The position numbers and the translations under genes were made by a program. A stretch of DNA of 37,032 nucleotides. Source: an uncultured Clostridia bacterium. GTDB lineage: Bacteria; Bacillota; Clostridia; Christensenellales; Borkfalkiaceae. The notes beneath the pieces were generated by a model, which was given only the letters and a program-made list of their open reading frames with translations, was not told where the DNA came from and did not search any database. The stretch covers positions 1-37,032 of the forward strand of contig CANQPO010000016.1 of the NCBI GenBank assembly GCA_947625695.1, given 5' to 3'. Shown in pieces: positions 30,492 through 37,032 of the stretch. Within the stretch, counting starts at the first letter, position 1, and the number at the start of each line of letters is the position of its first letter.

Positions 30492-31197
30492 TTGTTTCTA
30501 TCTCCTTTTTAATTTTTACATTATTATTTTATTTTGTTTGCCCACCCCCTTAGTCCCCCTCTGGTGGAGGGGGTTCCGTTGCGCGAGGTTCCGCTTGCCC
30601 CCTCCGTGGGAGGGGGGGTAGGGGGGTGGGGCGTTTTCTATTTGTCATTTCGCCCTGCACTTCTAAATATGTCATTTCGACCGCGCGCAGTTCTGATTCT
30701 CTAAGCGCGGCACGAGCCGCAGGCGAAGTACCAAGCGCAGCGCGTGGAGAAATCTCACATTACTAAAATAAGGTAGAGATTTTTCGACTACGCTCGAAAT
30801 GACATTTTAGAATGGCGTGCTAAATCACGTCACCCTGAGCCTGTCGAAGGGTGTCCGCATTATAAACAAGGACATTCCTCGACTACGCTACTTCGCCTTC
30901 GGCTCGTGCCGCGCTTAGAGAAACAGAACTTCGCGCGGGGCGGAATGACGTGATTTTAGAATTGTGTTCCGCTAACCCCCACTTGCTGTCCCTTTTAGGG
31001 AAAGAGGCATGAGCGTAGCGAATGACGAAAGGGTTTCTGTAAATTCGCTGAAACCCCTCAGTCACCTGCGGTGACAGCTCCCCTACAGGGGCGCCAAGGT
31101 TGCCCACCCCCTTGGTCCCCCTCCGGTGGAGGGGGTTCCGTTGCGCGAGGTTCCGCTTGCCCCCTCCGTGGGAGGGGGTTCGGTGGAATGGGAGGGC
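30492..31197. repeat. Composite intergenic repeat cluster 5
   Basis: Starts after the AT-rich leader of the lipoprotein gene (30492-30534). From 30540 it holds two copies of a 'cccacccccttagtccccctc ... ggaggggg' module (30540-30632 and 31101-31190), a GTCATTTCGA...TCGAAATGAC palindrome at 30671-30803 enlarged by an insertion near 30690-30740, a 'caccctgagcctgtcgaagggtg' element (about 30831-30852), and a 'ctgtcccttttagggaaag ... cccctacaggggcgcc' module (about 30986-31095). No credible gene. Confidence 0.78.
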
Positions 31198-31229
31198 AAA
31201 AAATAAGGACGCTCCAATACGGAGCGCCC
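31198..31229 (-). terminator. Intrinsic terminator of the small RNA
   Basis: A 9-bp stem (one G-U) with a 5-base loop and TTATTTTTT tail on the minus strand. Confidence 0.8.
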
Positions 31230-31343
31230 GCAAATGAGTATCCCCGTATTGTTTGCGTCACAATTCTTTTACACACATGGGAAAAAGAAGGATACACCAA
31301 CTGCCTGTTGTAACCCAGTGTGTACAGTATGAAATTGTGACGC
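31198..31343 (-). ncRNA. Candidate structured small RNA or attenuator
   Basis: A minus-strand promoter at 31378-31350 would start RNA near 31343, exactly at a perfect 11-bp closing stem (31343-31333 with 31265-31255). An 8 x 4 internal loop follows, then a second stem (31324-31314 with 31281-31270, one bulge) and a 32-base apical region. The 3' end is an intrinsic terminator (31229-31221 with 31215-31207, loop AATAC in plus orientation) followed by a T-run (31206-31198). An 8-base antiterminator pairing (31251-31244 with 31222-31215) excludes that terminator. About 145 bases. I could not match it to 6S, SRP, tmRNA or a known riboswitch class. Confidence 0.65.
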
Positions 31344-31349
31344 GGTTTT

Positions 31350-31378
31350 ATTCTACCATAGGTTGTGGAAAATTGCAA
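31350..31378 (-). promoter_or_regulatory. Promoter of the candidate small RNA
   Basis: Minus strand TTGCAA (31378-31373), 17-base spacer, TAGAAT (31355-31350). Confidence 0.7.
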
Positions 31379-31398
31379 GCAATGTGGAAAAAATTTTC

Positions 31399-31434
31399 AA
31401 AAAAGCCGCCCGCGGACGAAGGTCCGCGGGCGGC
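31399..31434 (-). terminator. Intrinsic terminator of fba
   Basis: A perfect 13-bp stem (31434-31422 with 31417-31405), 4-base loop, then six T on the minus strand. It lies 32 bases past the fba stop and 21 bases before the small RNA promoter. Confidence 0.93.
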
Positions 31435-31466
31435 GAAATTTTCCACAATGTTTTCAACAATATAAT

Positions 31467-32402
31467 TTATGCTTTTCCTGCGCTTCCGAGCACGTCCACG
31501 ATCTTGTGCTTCACCATTTCCTTCATGTTCGCCCGTGCGTCGCCGAGATACTGGCGGGGGTCGAAGTGGGAAGGGTTCTCCGCAAGGTGCTTTCTCACCG
31601 CCGCGGTAAAGGCGACGCGCAGGTCGGAGTCGATGTTGATCTTGCAGACGGCGAGTTTTGCGGCCTTTCTCAGTTCGCTTTCGGGAATGCCGATCGCGTT
31701 GGGCATGGAGCCGCCGAATTCATTGACGATGGCGACTTGGTCTTGCGGCACGCTCGAAGCGCCGTGAAGGACGATGGGGAACCCGGGAAGCCTTCTGCCG
31801 ATCTCTTCCAAGATGTCGATGCGGAGCTTGGGGTCCTGCCCGGGCTTGAATTTATAGGCGCCGTGGGAGGTGCCGATGGCGATCGCAAGGGAGTCGATGC
31901 CTGTTCTCGAGGTAAATTCCTGCACTTCGTCGGGAGAGGTGAACATCGCGTCGTGCGCTTCCACGTGGACGTCGTCCTCAATGCCCGCAAGTTTGCCGAG
32001 CTCGGCCTCTACGACAACGCCGTGGTCATGGGCGTATTCCACCACCTGCTTGGTGAGGGCGATGTTCTCCTCCCAAGGCTTGGAGGAAGCGTCGATCATG
32101 ACGGACGTAAAGTTGTTTTCGATACAGCTCTTGCAGATCTCGAAGTCTGCGCCGTGGTCGAGGTGAAGGGCGATGGGAATATCCGTCTCCTCCGCCGCGG
32201 CATATACAAGGTGGCGAAGATAGGTGGGGTTGGCGTACTTTCTCGCGCCCGCGGACACCTGCAAAATGACGGGAGAACGGCATTCGTTGGCCGCTTCCAC
32301 GATGGCTTGGATCATCTCCATATTGTTCACGTTGAATGCGCCGACCGCATAGCCGCCCGCATACGCTTTTTCGAACATTTCCTTGGTTGTTACTAAAGGC
32401 AT
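31467..32402 (-). CDS. fba: Class II fructose-bisphosphate aldolase
   Basis: 311 residues, full length. The class II aldolase fold starts at EMFEKAYAGGYAVGAFNVNNMEMIQAIVEAA. Zinc and substrate residues are visible: IALHLDHGADFE (the D and H of HLDHG), VEAELGKLAGIED, HDAMFTSPDEVQEF, AIAIGTSHGAYKF (zinc His), LHGASSVP (zinc His) and CKINIDSDLR. It splits fructose-1,6-bisphosphate in glycolysis. GGAGGGG lies before the ATG. It has its own promoter and terminator. A short inverted repeat (ATTGAA/TTCAAT, 32415-32431) sits just past the -10 and could be an operator. Confidence 0.96.
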   Translation of the reverse strand: MPLVTTKEMFEKAYAGGYAVGAFNVNNMEMIQAIVEAANECRSPVILQVSAGARKYANPTYLRHLVYAAAEETDIPIALHLDHGADFEICKSCIENNFTSVMIDASSKPWEENIALTKQVVEYAHDHGVVVEAELGKLAGIEDDVHVEAHDAMFTSPDEVQEFTSRTGIDSLAIAIGTSHGAYKFKPGQDPKLRIDILEEIGRRLPGFPIVLHGASSVPQDQVAIVNEFGGSMPNAIGIPESELRKAAKLAVCKINIDSDLRVAFTAAVRKHLAENPSHFDPRQYLGDARANMKEMVKHKIVDVLGSAGKA

Positions 32403-32429
32403 AATTCCCCTCCGATTGAATTTTTTTCA

Positions 32430-32458
32430 ATTATACCCCATTTCTTTGGAAAATGCAA
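32430..32458 (-). promoter_or_regulatory. Promoter of fba
   Basis: Minus strand TTGCAT (32458-32453), 17-base spacer, TATAAT (32435-32430). An ATTGAA/TTCAAT dyad follows at once. Confidence 0.85.
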
Positions 32459-32558
32459 GGGGGTTTTTATAAATCACGGGGGAAATTTTCGGAAAAAATC
32501 AAACCGATAAAGAAAGCGTTCATTCGCCAACATCGGCGTTTTTTTGCGGGCAGGGCGT

Positions 32559-32566
32559 GATAAAAT
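32559..32566 (+). promoter_or_regulatory. Possible extended -10 promoter of the surface protein gene
   Basis: TG-A-TAAAAT with no -35 at the usual distance. It lies 44 bases before the TTG start. Confidence 0.4.
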
Positions 32567-32610
32567 CAAATTTACCTCGCGCCTCTTGCGCAGGGAAGGA
32601 GGAAACCATT

Positions 32611-35600
32611 TTGAAAACAGTCCGCAAGACATTTCTCACACTCTTTGTCACCGTCTTTTCGGTGACGTTCGCGCTGCTTCTCACCGTGCTCGTCTCGGCG
32701 GCGTGCAGTAACAAGATCACTCTCCGTTTCGAAACGGGGGACGGCACCTACGTCGCCTCCATCGAAGGCGCGGCGGGGAGCAGTTACCAAAAACCGAAGG
32801 ACCCCGAAAAGGAGGGGTACTTCTTCGACGGCTGGTATGCTGACCCCTCCTTTACGGGAGAAAGTCTGACGCTTCCCGACTTTCTGCCCAAGGAGAGCGT
32901 TACATACTATGCAAAGTATCTCCGATGTCCCGTGCTCACCCTCGATACGGAGGGGGGCCTTCTCGCGGAGACGGAGCACCGCATCCGCCCGGGGACCGAT
33001 CTTTTGGGGTATCTTTCGGACTTTGTTCCCCAAAAGGAGGGGCTACTGTTCGGCGGCTGGGAGCTCGGCGGCGTCCTTCTTTCGGACGGCGCGGAGATGA
33101 CGGAGGAGGACATGAGCCTCACCGCGCGCTATAAGGCGGGCTATGAAGTGGACGTCTTTTTGCAGTCCGCCGACGACCCGCTTACTTACGAAAAGAGCTC
33201 CGAGCTCAGCTACACAGGCGCAGATTGGCTGGGCGTCACGTACACGGCCAACATGCCCGCGCTCGATCACTTCCTCTACGATGCGGACCGCTCTTCCGCC
33301 TCCGCGCAGCTGCATGCGGGGGAAAATAAATTCGAACTCCGCTTTTCGCGGGAAAAGATGAAACTGCATTACTTCACTCAAATTCCGAACGGGGAGACGC
33401 GGGAGGGGACGGTCGACTCCCGCTACGGCGCGCACATTCCTCTCGAAGAGCTTTCCTGCCCCGAGGGATACACCTTCTTCGGCTGGTCGGACGGCGAAAA
33501 GGAATACGCGGGCGGCGAGATCTATACCCTTGAAACCAACGCCGAGCTCAAGGGCGGCTGGGGGAAACTCTCTCAAAATTTGCGCGGCGAGGGGACGCTT
33601 GCCGTGGAAGTGGGGGAGGGCGAAATTCTCCGCGCCGACTATCTTCTCGGCGGCGAAAAGGTCACGGGGCAGTTCTTCTCCGAAACGCAGACCTTTGTCG
33701 CGGGAACGCATCGGGGCAGATTGGCGATCGGCGGCTTTTTGCCCGACGATTCGGGGCGCTATCTCGGCTCGAACCTTGCAAAAAACGCAACGGGGGAGCA
33801 ATTCGGCGTGCTCACCCTCGACTTTGACCGCGGCGAAGCGACCTATCTCCTCGCCGAGTCGGAGATCGGCGGCGACTATGTCTATGACTATGACGAGGGG
33901 GCGGGCAAATATACGGGAGATTACGTCTTTTCGTCGGGCGCGCTCACCTTCCGCTTCCGCCTCGGCGAGAACACCTTCCTGCGGCAGGGAGAGGAGAAAA
34001 ACAACTACACCGTGTACGACAGGAGCGCGGGACGGTTCCTTTCTGATACCCTCGCCCTCGACGGCTACGGCGGCGGCGTTTGGAAAAAAGACGAGATTTC
34101 TTTGAGCGGCGCATACCGCGGCGGCGCGCGGACGGGCGAGTGGGAGTTCACCCCCGCGGAGGGGGCTCCCTTTACCGTGCTGCTCGGCGAGCGGGTGTGG
34201 TCGGACGGGGCCGATTTTGCGGGCGAAAACGCCTTCCTTTATCGCGATCCCACCCTTGCGGGAAGGTACGAGTCGGCGCAGGGCGCCCTCGAGCTCGACG
34301 GTTACGGCTTGAAAGCGGTCTACCGTAGCGGGGAAGAGGAGGTGTTCGGCCCCTTTACCCGCACGGGGAACATCATTTCGTTGCAGGCGGAAACGCCCCT
34401 TCGCTTCACCCTCGTCGGCAGCGGGTTTGCGGCGACGGGGGAGGAGAGCGGCGTCTATTCGGGCGAGAAGGGAATTCTCACCCTCGACGGCGCGGGAGGC
34501 GCGACCCTCTCGCGCGGAAGCCTTGTGCTCGCGCGCGGCAGTTATACATGCGGCGAAAACGATTGGAGTTTTGAGGGCGAGGAGGGCTTCCGCTTCCGCC
34601 TCGACGGGGACGGCTATCTCCTTTTCGATGAGACGAAATTCGGCGCCTTCAACGCCTATTACGGCCCCGCTCTCTTCCTCGACGGCTACGGCGGCGGGAA
34701 ATATCTGCAACGCTTCTCCAAGGAGGAGACGTTTCCCATCGACGTGGAGACCCTCTATTGCGGCGGGGAGCTCATCGTGCTTGCGGCCGAGGGGGAGACC
34801 CTTTCCTTCCGCAGAAACGGGGAGACGATCGCCGAGATCCCCACGCTTTCCTCGGGGGTGTACCCCGTTTTGGAGAACGGCGCGGTTACGGGGGAGGAGC
34901 TCGTCTTGGACGGGCTGAGCGGCGCAATTTTGCGCGGCGAGAGCGAAAAGACAGGGAGCTATGTGCAGGACGGCGAGGAGATCGTCTGTGACTTCGGCGG
35001 CGGGGAACGGTTTTTCCGCTTCGGCAGCGCGCGGGAGGCGCAGGGGAGCCTCATCGCGCGCGGTGTGTGCGGCGTCTTTACGGACGGAAAGGGGACCATT
35101 GATCTCGACGGCTACGGCACGGCGCGCTACCGCGAAGAAAACGGGGAATTTTCCGCTCCCTACCTCATGTACGGCTCCGTCGCCGAGCTTGAGCGGGGCG
35201 GAGAGGTTTGGCGGTTCACCCTCTCGGGGGAGAGCTATTCCCTCGCCCGCTACTCTGTCTACCGCGCCGCCGACGGGGAGGGCGAATTGCTCCTTCAAAA
35301 CGGGGGGAATTTTGCCATCTACCGCGCGGAGAAAGATTATACGGGTATGTATTCGGGGGCGCAGATCTTCGTCTCCGAGCAGGGAGAATTCTCCTACCGT
35401 CTGTACGGCGACGTGTTCCGCGTGTATCAAAAGGAGCGCGCCCTCACCTACGCGGTCGCAGGCGGGGGAAGGCTCGAGGCGGACGGCTGCGGCCTCGGCG
35501 TCTACACGTTGCAGGACGGCACGGAATATGCGGGCAAAGTCACCCTCACCGACGTGGGACTCGTCGTGTTCTCCTCGGGAGAGCTCCCCGTGCCCTCGGG

Positions 35601-36075
35601 CATGGCCGGTTTCAGGCAGAGCGGGGGCGGCACGCTTGAAAAGCTCGGCAGTGAGTTCGGGCTGTATGCGGCGGAGGGAGAGGGCGGCGAGCTCTTCCTG
35701 CAGGGGGACGGCGTTGCCTACTTCCGCAAAAACGGCGTCTGGCGGGTCGGCTCCTATCAGGCGGTCGAGGGGAACGAATTTTCCTTCTCCCTCTACGGCG
35801 AAGGGTTCCGCTTCCGCGTGCAAAGAACGAAGAAGGGGAGCGCCTATTCCGTCTACAGCGACGTGCTCGCAAAGTATGCGGGCAGCTATCAGACGGAGGA
35901 GGGGCTTCTCGTCGTGGACGGCTACGGCGCGCGCCTCGGCGAGAGAGAGTTTACCTTTGTCTGCGGCGGGCAGAACGGATTTATCGCCTATGAGGAGGGC
36001 GCGCAGAGCTACTTTTCCGTCCGCTTCGGCGAGAAAACGGAGCTGCATTCCGCCAACTCCCGCTATTGTGTATAA
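32611..36075 (+). CDS. Large surface lipoprotein with InlB B-repeats and LDGYG repeats
   Basis: 1154 residues from the TTG at 32611, chosen because AAGGAGG lies 8 bases upstream; an in-frame ATG at 32557 has no such site. A signal sequence ends LVSAAC, a probable though imperfect lipobox. Three Listeria-Bacteroides (InlB B) repeats follow: about 35-108 (GYFFDGWYADPSFTG), 110-180 (GGWELGG) and 235-310 (GYTFFGWSDGEKEY). The remaining ~830 residues are about nine degenerate units, each centred on L-x-LDGYG-x-(A/G)-x-Y (for example LALDGYGGGVW, LELDGYGLKAVY, IDLDGYGTARY, LVVDGYGARL), which I do not recognise as a named domain. It probably acts at the cell surface. Strongly acidic, few lysines late in the protein. 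Confidence 0.85.
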   Translation: MKTVRKTFLTLFVTVFSVTFALLLTVLVSAACSNKITLRFETGDGTYVASIEGAAGSSYQKPKDPEKEGYFFDGWYADPSFTGESLTLPDFLPKESVTYYAKYLRCPVLTLDTEGGLLAETEHRIRPGTDLLGYLSDFVPQKEGLLFGGWELGGVLLSDGAEMTEEDMSLTARYKAGYEVDVFLQSADDPLTYEKSSELSYTGADWLGVTYTANMPALDHFLYDADRSSASAQLHAGENKFELRFSREKMKLHYFTQIPNGETREGTVDSRYGAHIPLEELSCPEGYTFFGWSDGEKEYAGGEIYTLETNAELKGGWGKLSQNLRGEGTLAVEVGEGEILRADYLLGGEKVTGQFFSETQTFVAGTHRGRLAIGGFLPDDSGRYLGSNLAKNATGEQFGVLTLDFDRGEATYLLAESEIGGDYVYDYDEGAGKYTGDYVFSSGALTFRFRLGENTFLRQGEEKNNYTVYDRSAGRFLSDTLALDGYGGGVWKKDEISLSGAYRGGARTGEWEFTPAEGAPFTVLLGERVWSDGADFAGENAFLYRDPTLAGRYESAQGALELDGYGLKAVYRSGEEEVFGPFTRTGNIISLQAETPLRFTLVGSGFAATGEESGVYSGEKGILTLDGAGGATLSRGSLVLARGSYTCGENDWSFEGEEGFRFRLDGDGYLLFDETKFGAFNAYYGPALFLDGYGGGKYLQRFSKEETFPIDVETLYCGGELIVLAAEGETLSFRRNGETIAEIPTLSSGVYPVLENGAVTGEELVLDGLSGAILRGESEKTGSYVQDGEEIVCDFGGGERFFRFGSAREAQGSLIARGVCGVFTDGKGTIDLDGYGTARYREENGEFSAPYLMYGSVAELERGGEVWRFTLSGESYSLARYSVYRAADGEGELLLQNGGNFAIYRAEKDYTGMYSGAQIFVSEQGEFSYRLYGDVFRVYQKERALTYAVAGGGRLEADGCGLGVYTLQDGTEYAGKVTLTDVGLVVFSSGELPVPSGMAGFRQSGGGTLEKLGSEFGLYAAEGEGGELFLQGDGVAYFRKNGVWRVGSYQAVEGNEFSFSLYGEGFRFRVQRTKKGSAYSVYSDVLAKYAGSYQTEEGLLVVDGYGARLGEREFTFVCGGQNGFIAYEEGAQSYFSVRFGEKTELHSANSRYCV

Positions 36076-36104
36076 AATTTTCACCGAAACATAACGGATA
36101 GGCA

Positions 36105-36133
36105 TTGCAATTTTCCGCGAAATTTGTTATAAT
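36105..36133 (+). promoter_or_regulatory. Promoter of trpS
   Basis: TTGCAA (36105-36110), 17-base spacer, perfect TATAAT (36128-36133). It begins 29 bases past the surface protein stop; no terminator was seen between. Confidence 0.85.
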
Positions 36134-36163
36134 CGAAAGGAAGTTCGAATTCCGGAGAAAAAA

Positions 36164-37032
36164 ATGGAAGGGAAAATTGTCTATTCGGCCATCCAGCCGA
36201 GCGGAAATCTCACCATCGGGAACTACGTCGGCTCCATCCGCAATTGGCTCGCCATGCAGGAGGAGTACGAGTGCTATTTCGCCATGGCGAACATGCACGC
36301 CATCACCGTGCGGCAGGAGCCTTCTGAGCTGAGAAGAAGAACGCTCGAGCTTGCCGCGCTCTACATCGCGTGCGGCATCGACCCCGAAAAGTGCACCCTC
36401 TACGTGCAGTCGCAGGTCCCCCAGCACGCCGAGCTTGCGTGGGTGCTCAATACCCTCACCTATGTGGGCGAGATGGAGCGCATGACACAGTTCAAGGATA
36501 AATCGCAAAAACATGCCGACAATATCAACATGGGGCTCATGGATTACCCCGTGCTCATGGCGGCGGATATCCTTCTCTATCAAACGGACCTTGTGCCCGT
36601 CGGCCAAGACCAGACCCAGCATGTGGAGATTACGCGGGACATCGCCGTTCGCTTCAACAACCGTTTCGGCGAAACGTTCACCGTGCCCAAGGCGCTCATC
36701 TTAAAGCAGGGCGCGAAGATCGGCTCTCTGCAGGAGCCCACCAAAAAGATGAGCAAGTCGGACGAAAACCCCAACGCCTCCGTCTACCTCACCGACGATA
36801 AGGACGCGATCGTGCGCAAATTCAAGCGCGCCGTCACGGACAGCGGGAGCGAAATTCGCTATGCTCCCGACGAAAAGCCCGGGGTCTCCAACCTTCTCAC
36901 CATCTACGCTTCCTTTGCGGGAAAGACGGTGGAGGAGGCGGAAAAGGAGTTCGCAGGCAAGGGCTACGGCGAATTCAAACTTGCGGTGGGGGAGACGGTC
37001 GCGGACAAGCTCGCCCCCGTGCAGGCAGAGCA
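36164..37032 (+). CDS. trpS: Tryptophanyl-tRNA synthetase (3' end beyond window)
   Basis: The first 289 codons are present; the gene runs off the window. Class I synthetase: the HIGH-type motif is TIGN in IQPSGNLTIGNYVGSI, and KMSKS is complete in PTKKMSKSDENPNASVYL. Tryptophan-pocket features are PVLMAADILLYQTDLVPVGQDQTQHVE. It charges tRNA-Trp. GGAG lies 6 bases before the ATG. The visible length fits a normal ~330-residue protein. No T-box leader is present in the short upstream region. Confidence 0.96.
   Translation, partial: MEGKIVYSAIQPSGNLTIGNYVGSIRNWLAMQEEYECYFAMANMHAITVRQEPSELRRRTLELAALYIACGIDPEKCTLYVQSQVPQHAELAWVLNTLTYVGEMERMTQFKDKSQKHADNINMGLMDYPVLMAADILLYQTDLVPVGQDQTQHVEITRDIAVRFNNRFGETFTVPKALILKQGAKIGSLQEPTKKMSKSDENPNASVYLTDDKDAIVRKFKRAVTDSGSEIRYAPDEKPGVSNLLTIYASFAGKTVEEAEKEFAGKGYGEFKLAVGETVADKLAPVQAE

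Noticed and set aside
30058-30621. Plus-strand frames opposite the lipoprotein gene
   Set aside because: Shadows of the BspA-like gene and its upstream repeat; no ribosome binding site or domain.
31198-31343. 6S RNA, SRP RNA or tmRNA
   Set aside because: The hairpin-with-bulge shape is reminiscent of 6S RNA, but it is short and separate from the terminator hairpin. No SRP tetraloop region or tmRNA tag frame was found. Kept as unclassified.
33043-36105. Minus-strand open frame of 1020 codons
   Set aside because: It is the shadow of the surface protein gene in GC-rich DNA. It has low-complexity Arg/Ala/Glu-rich sequence, no ribosome binding site and no recognisable domain.

Overview
The window reads as chromosomal DNA of a moderately GC-rich member of the Firmicutes, most likely an anaerobic gut-type member of the Clostridia. 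This is inferred from gene content, not from a marker gene. Supporting signs are Firmicutes gene neighbourhoods (a yaaO-holB-ricT-trmN6-rsmI series, comEC-holA, cdaA, greA-lysS), sporulation-type genes (spmA, spmB, a SpoIIQ-like LytM protein), a 2[4Fe-4S] ferredoxin, BspA-like and InlB-repeat surface lipoproteins, and strong sigma-A promoters, most with exactly 17-base spacers. No rRNA, tRNA, CRISPR array, transposase or prophage gene was seen.

Layout: 1-383 is repeat-rich intergenic DNA. 384-2152 holds an XRE regulator and a divergent coiled-coil membrane protein sharing one promoter region. 2206-3437 holds a small membrane protein and a LytM (M23) peptidase of SpoIIQ type. 3593-12140 is a likely operon of a giant DUF4011/SF1 helicase (resembling the Hhe antiphage architecture), comEC and holA. 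12228-15361 is a tightly overlapping chain: cdaA, a 35-residue CdaR remnant, a DUF1015 protein and an aspartate kinase. 15416-17311 has a marR gene, a small acidic protein whose 5' leader carries two inverted perfect DnaA boxes, a DUF378-like protein, repeats and a conserved small protein. 17520-19491 is greA-lysS. After another repeat cluster, 20074-23787 encodes a membrane protein, a YaaO-like PLP enzyme, holB and ricT. A ferredoxin, trmN6, rsmI and an O-antigen-ligase-like protein follow. On the minus strand come spmB/spmA, a frameshifted BspA-like leucine-rich-repeat lipoprotein lying between repeat clusters, a structured RNA candidate and fba. The window closes with a 1154-residue InlB/'LDGYG'-repeat surface protein and the start of trpS.

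The main observations are these. (1) A minus-strand structured RNA at 31343-31198 has its own promoter, an 11-bp closing stem, an intrinsic terminator and a competing antiterminator pairing. (2) A DnaA-box inverted repeat lies between promoter and Shine-Dalgarno of an unknown gene. (3) CdaR is reduced to one transmembrane helix. (4) Several domains look catalytically dead: the transglutaminase-like and Vsr-like parts of the helicase, and the metallo-beta-lactamase part of ComEC. (5) Some genes have the -10-N6-ATG geometry of leaderless mRNAs. (6) A composite family of intergenic palindromic repeats occurs in at least five clusters.
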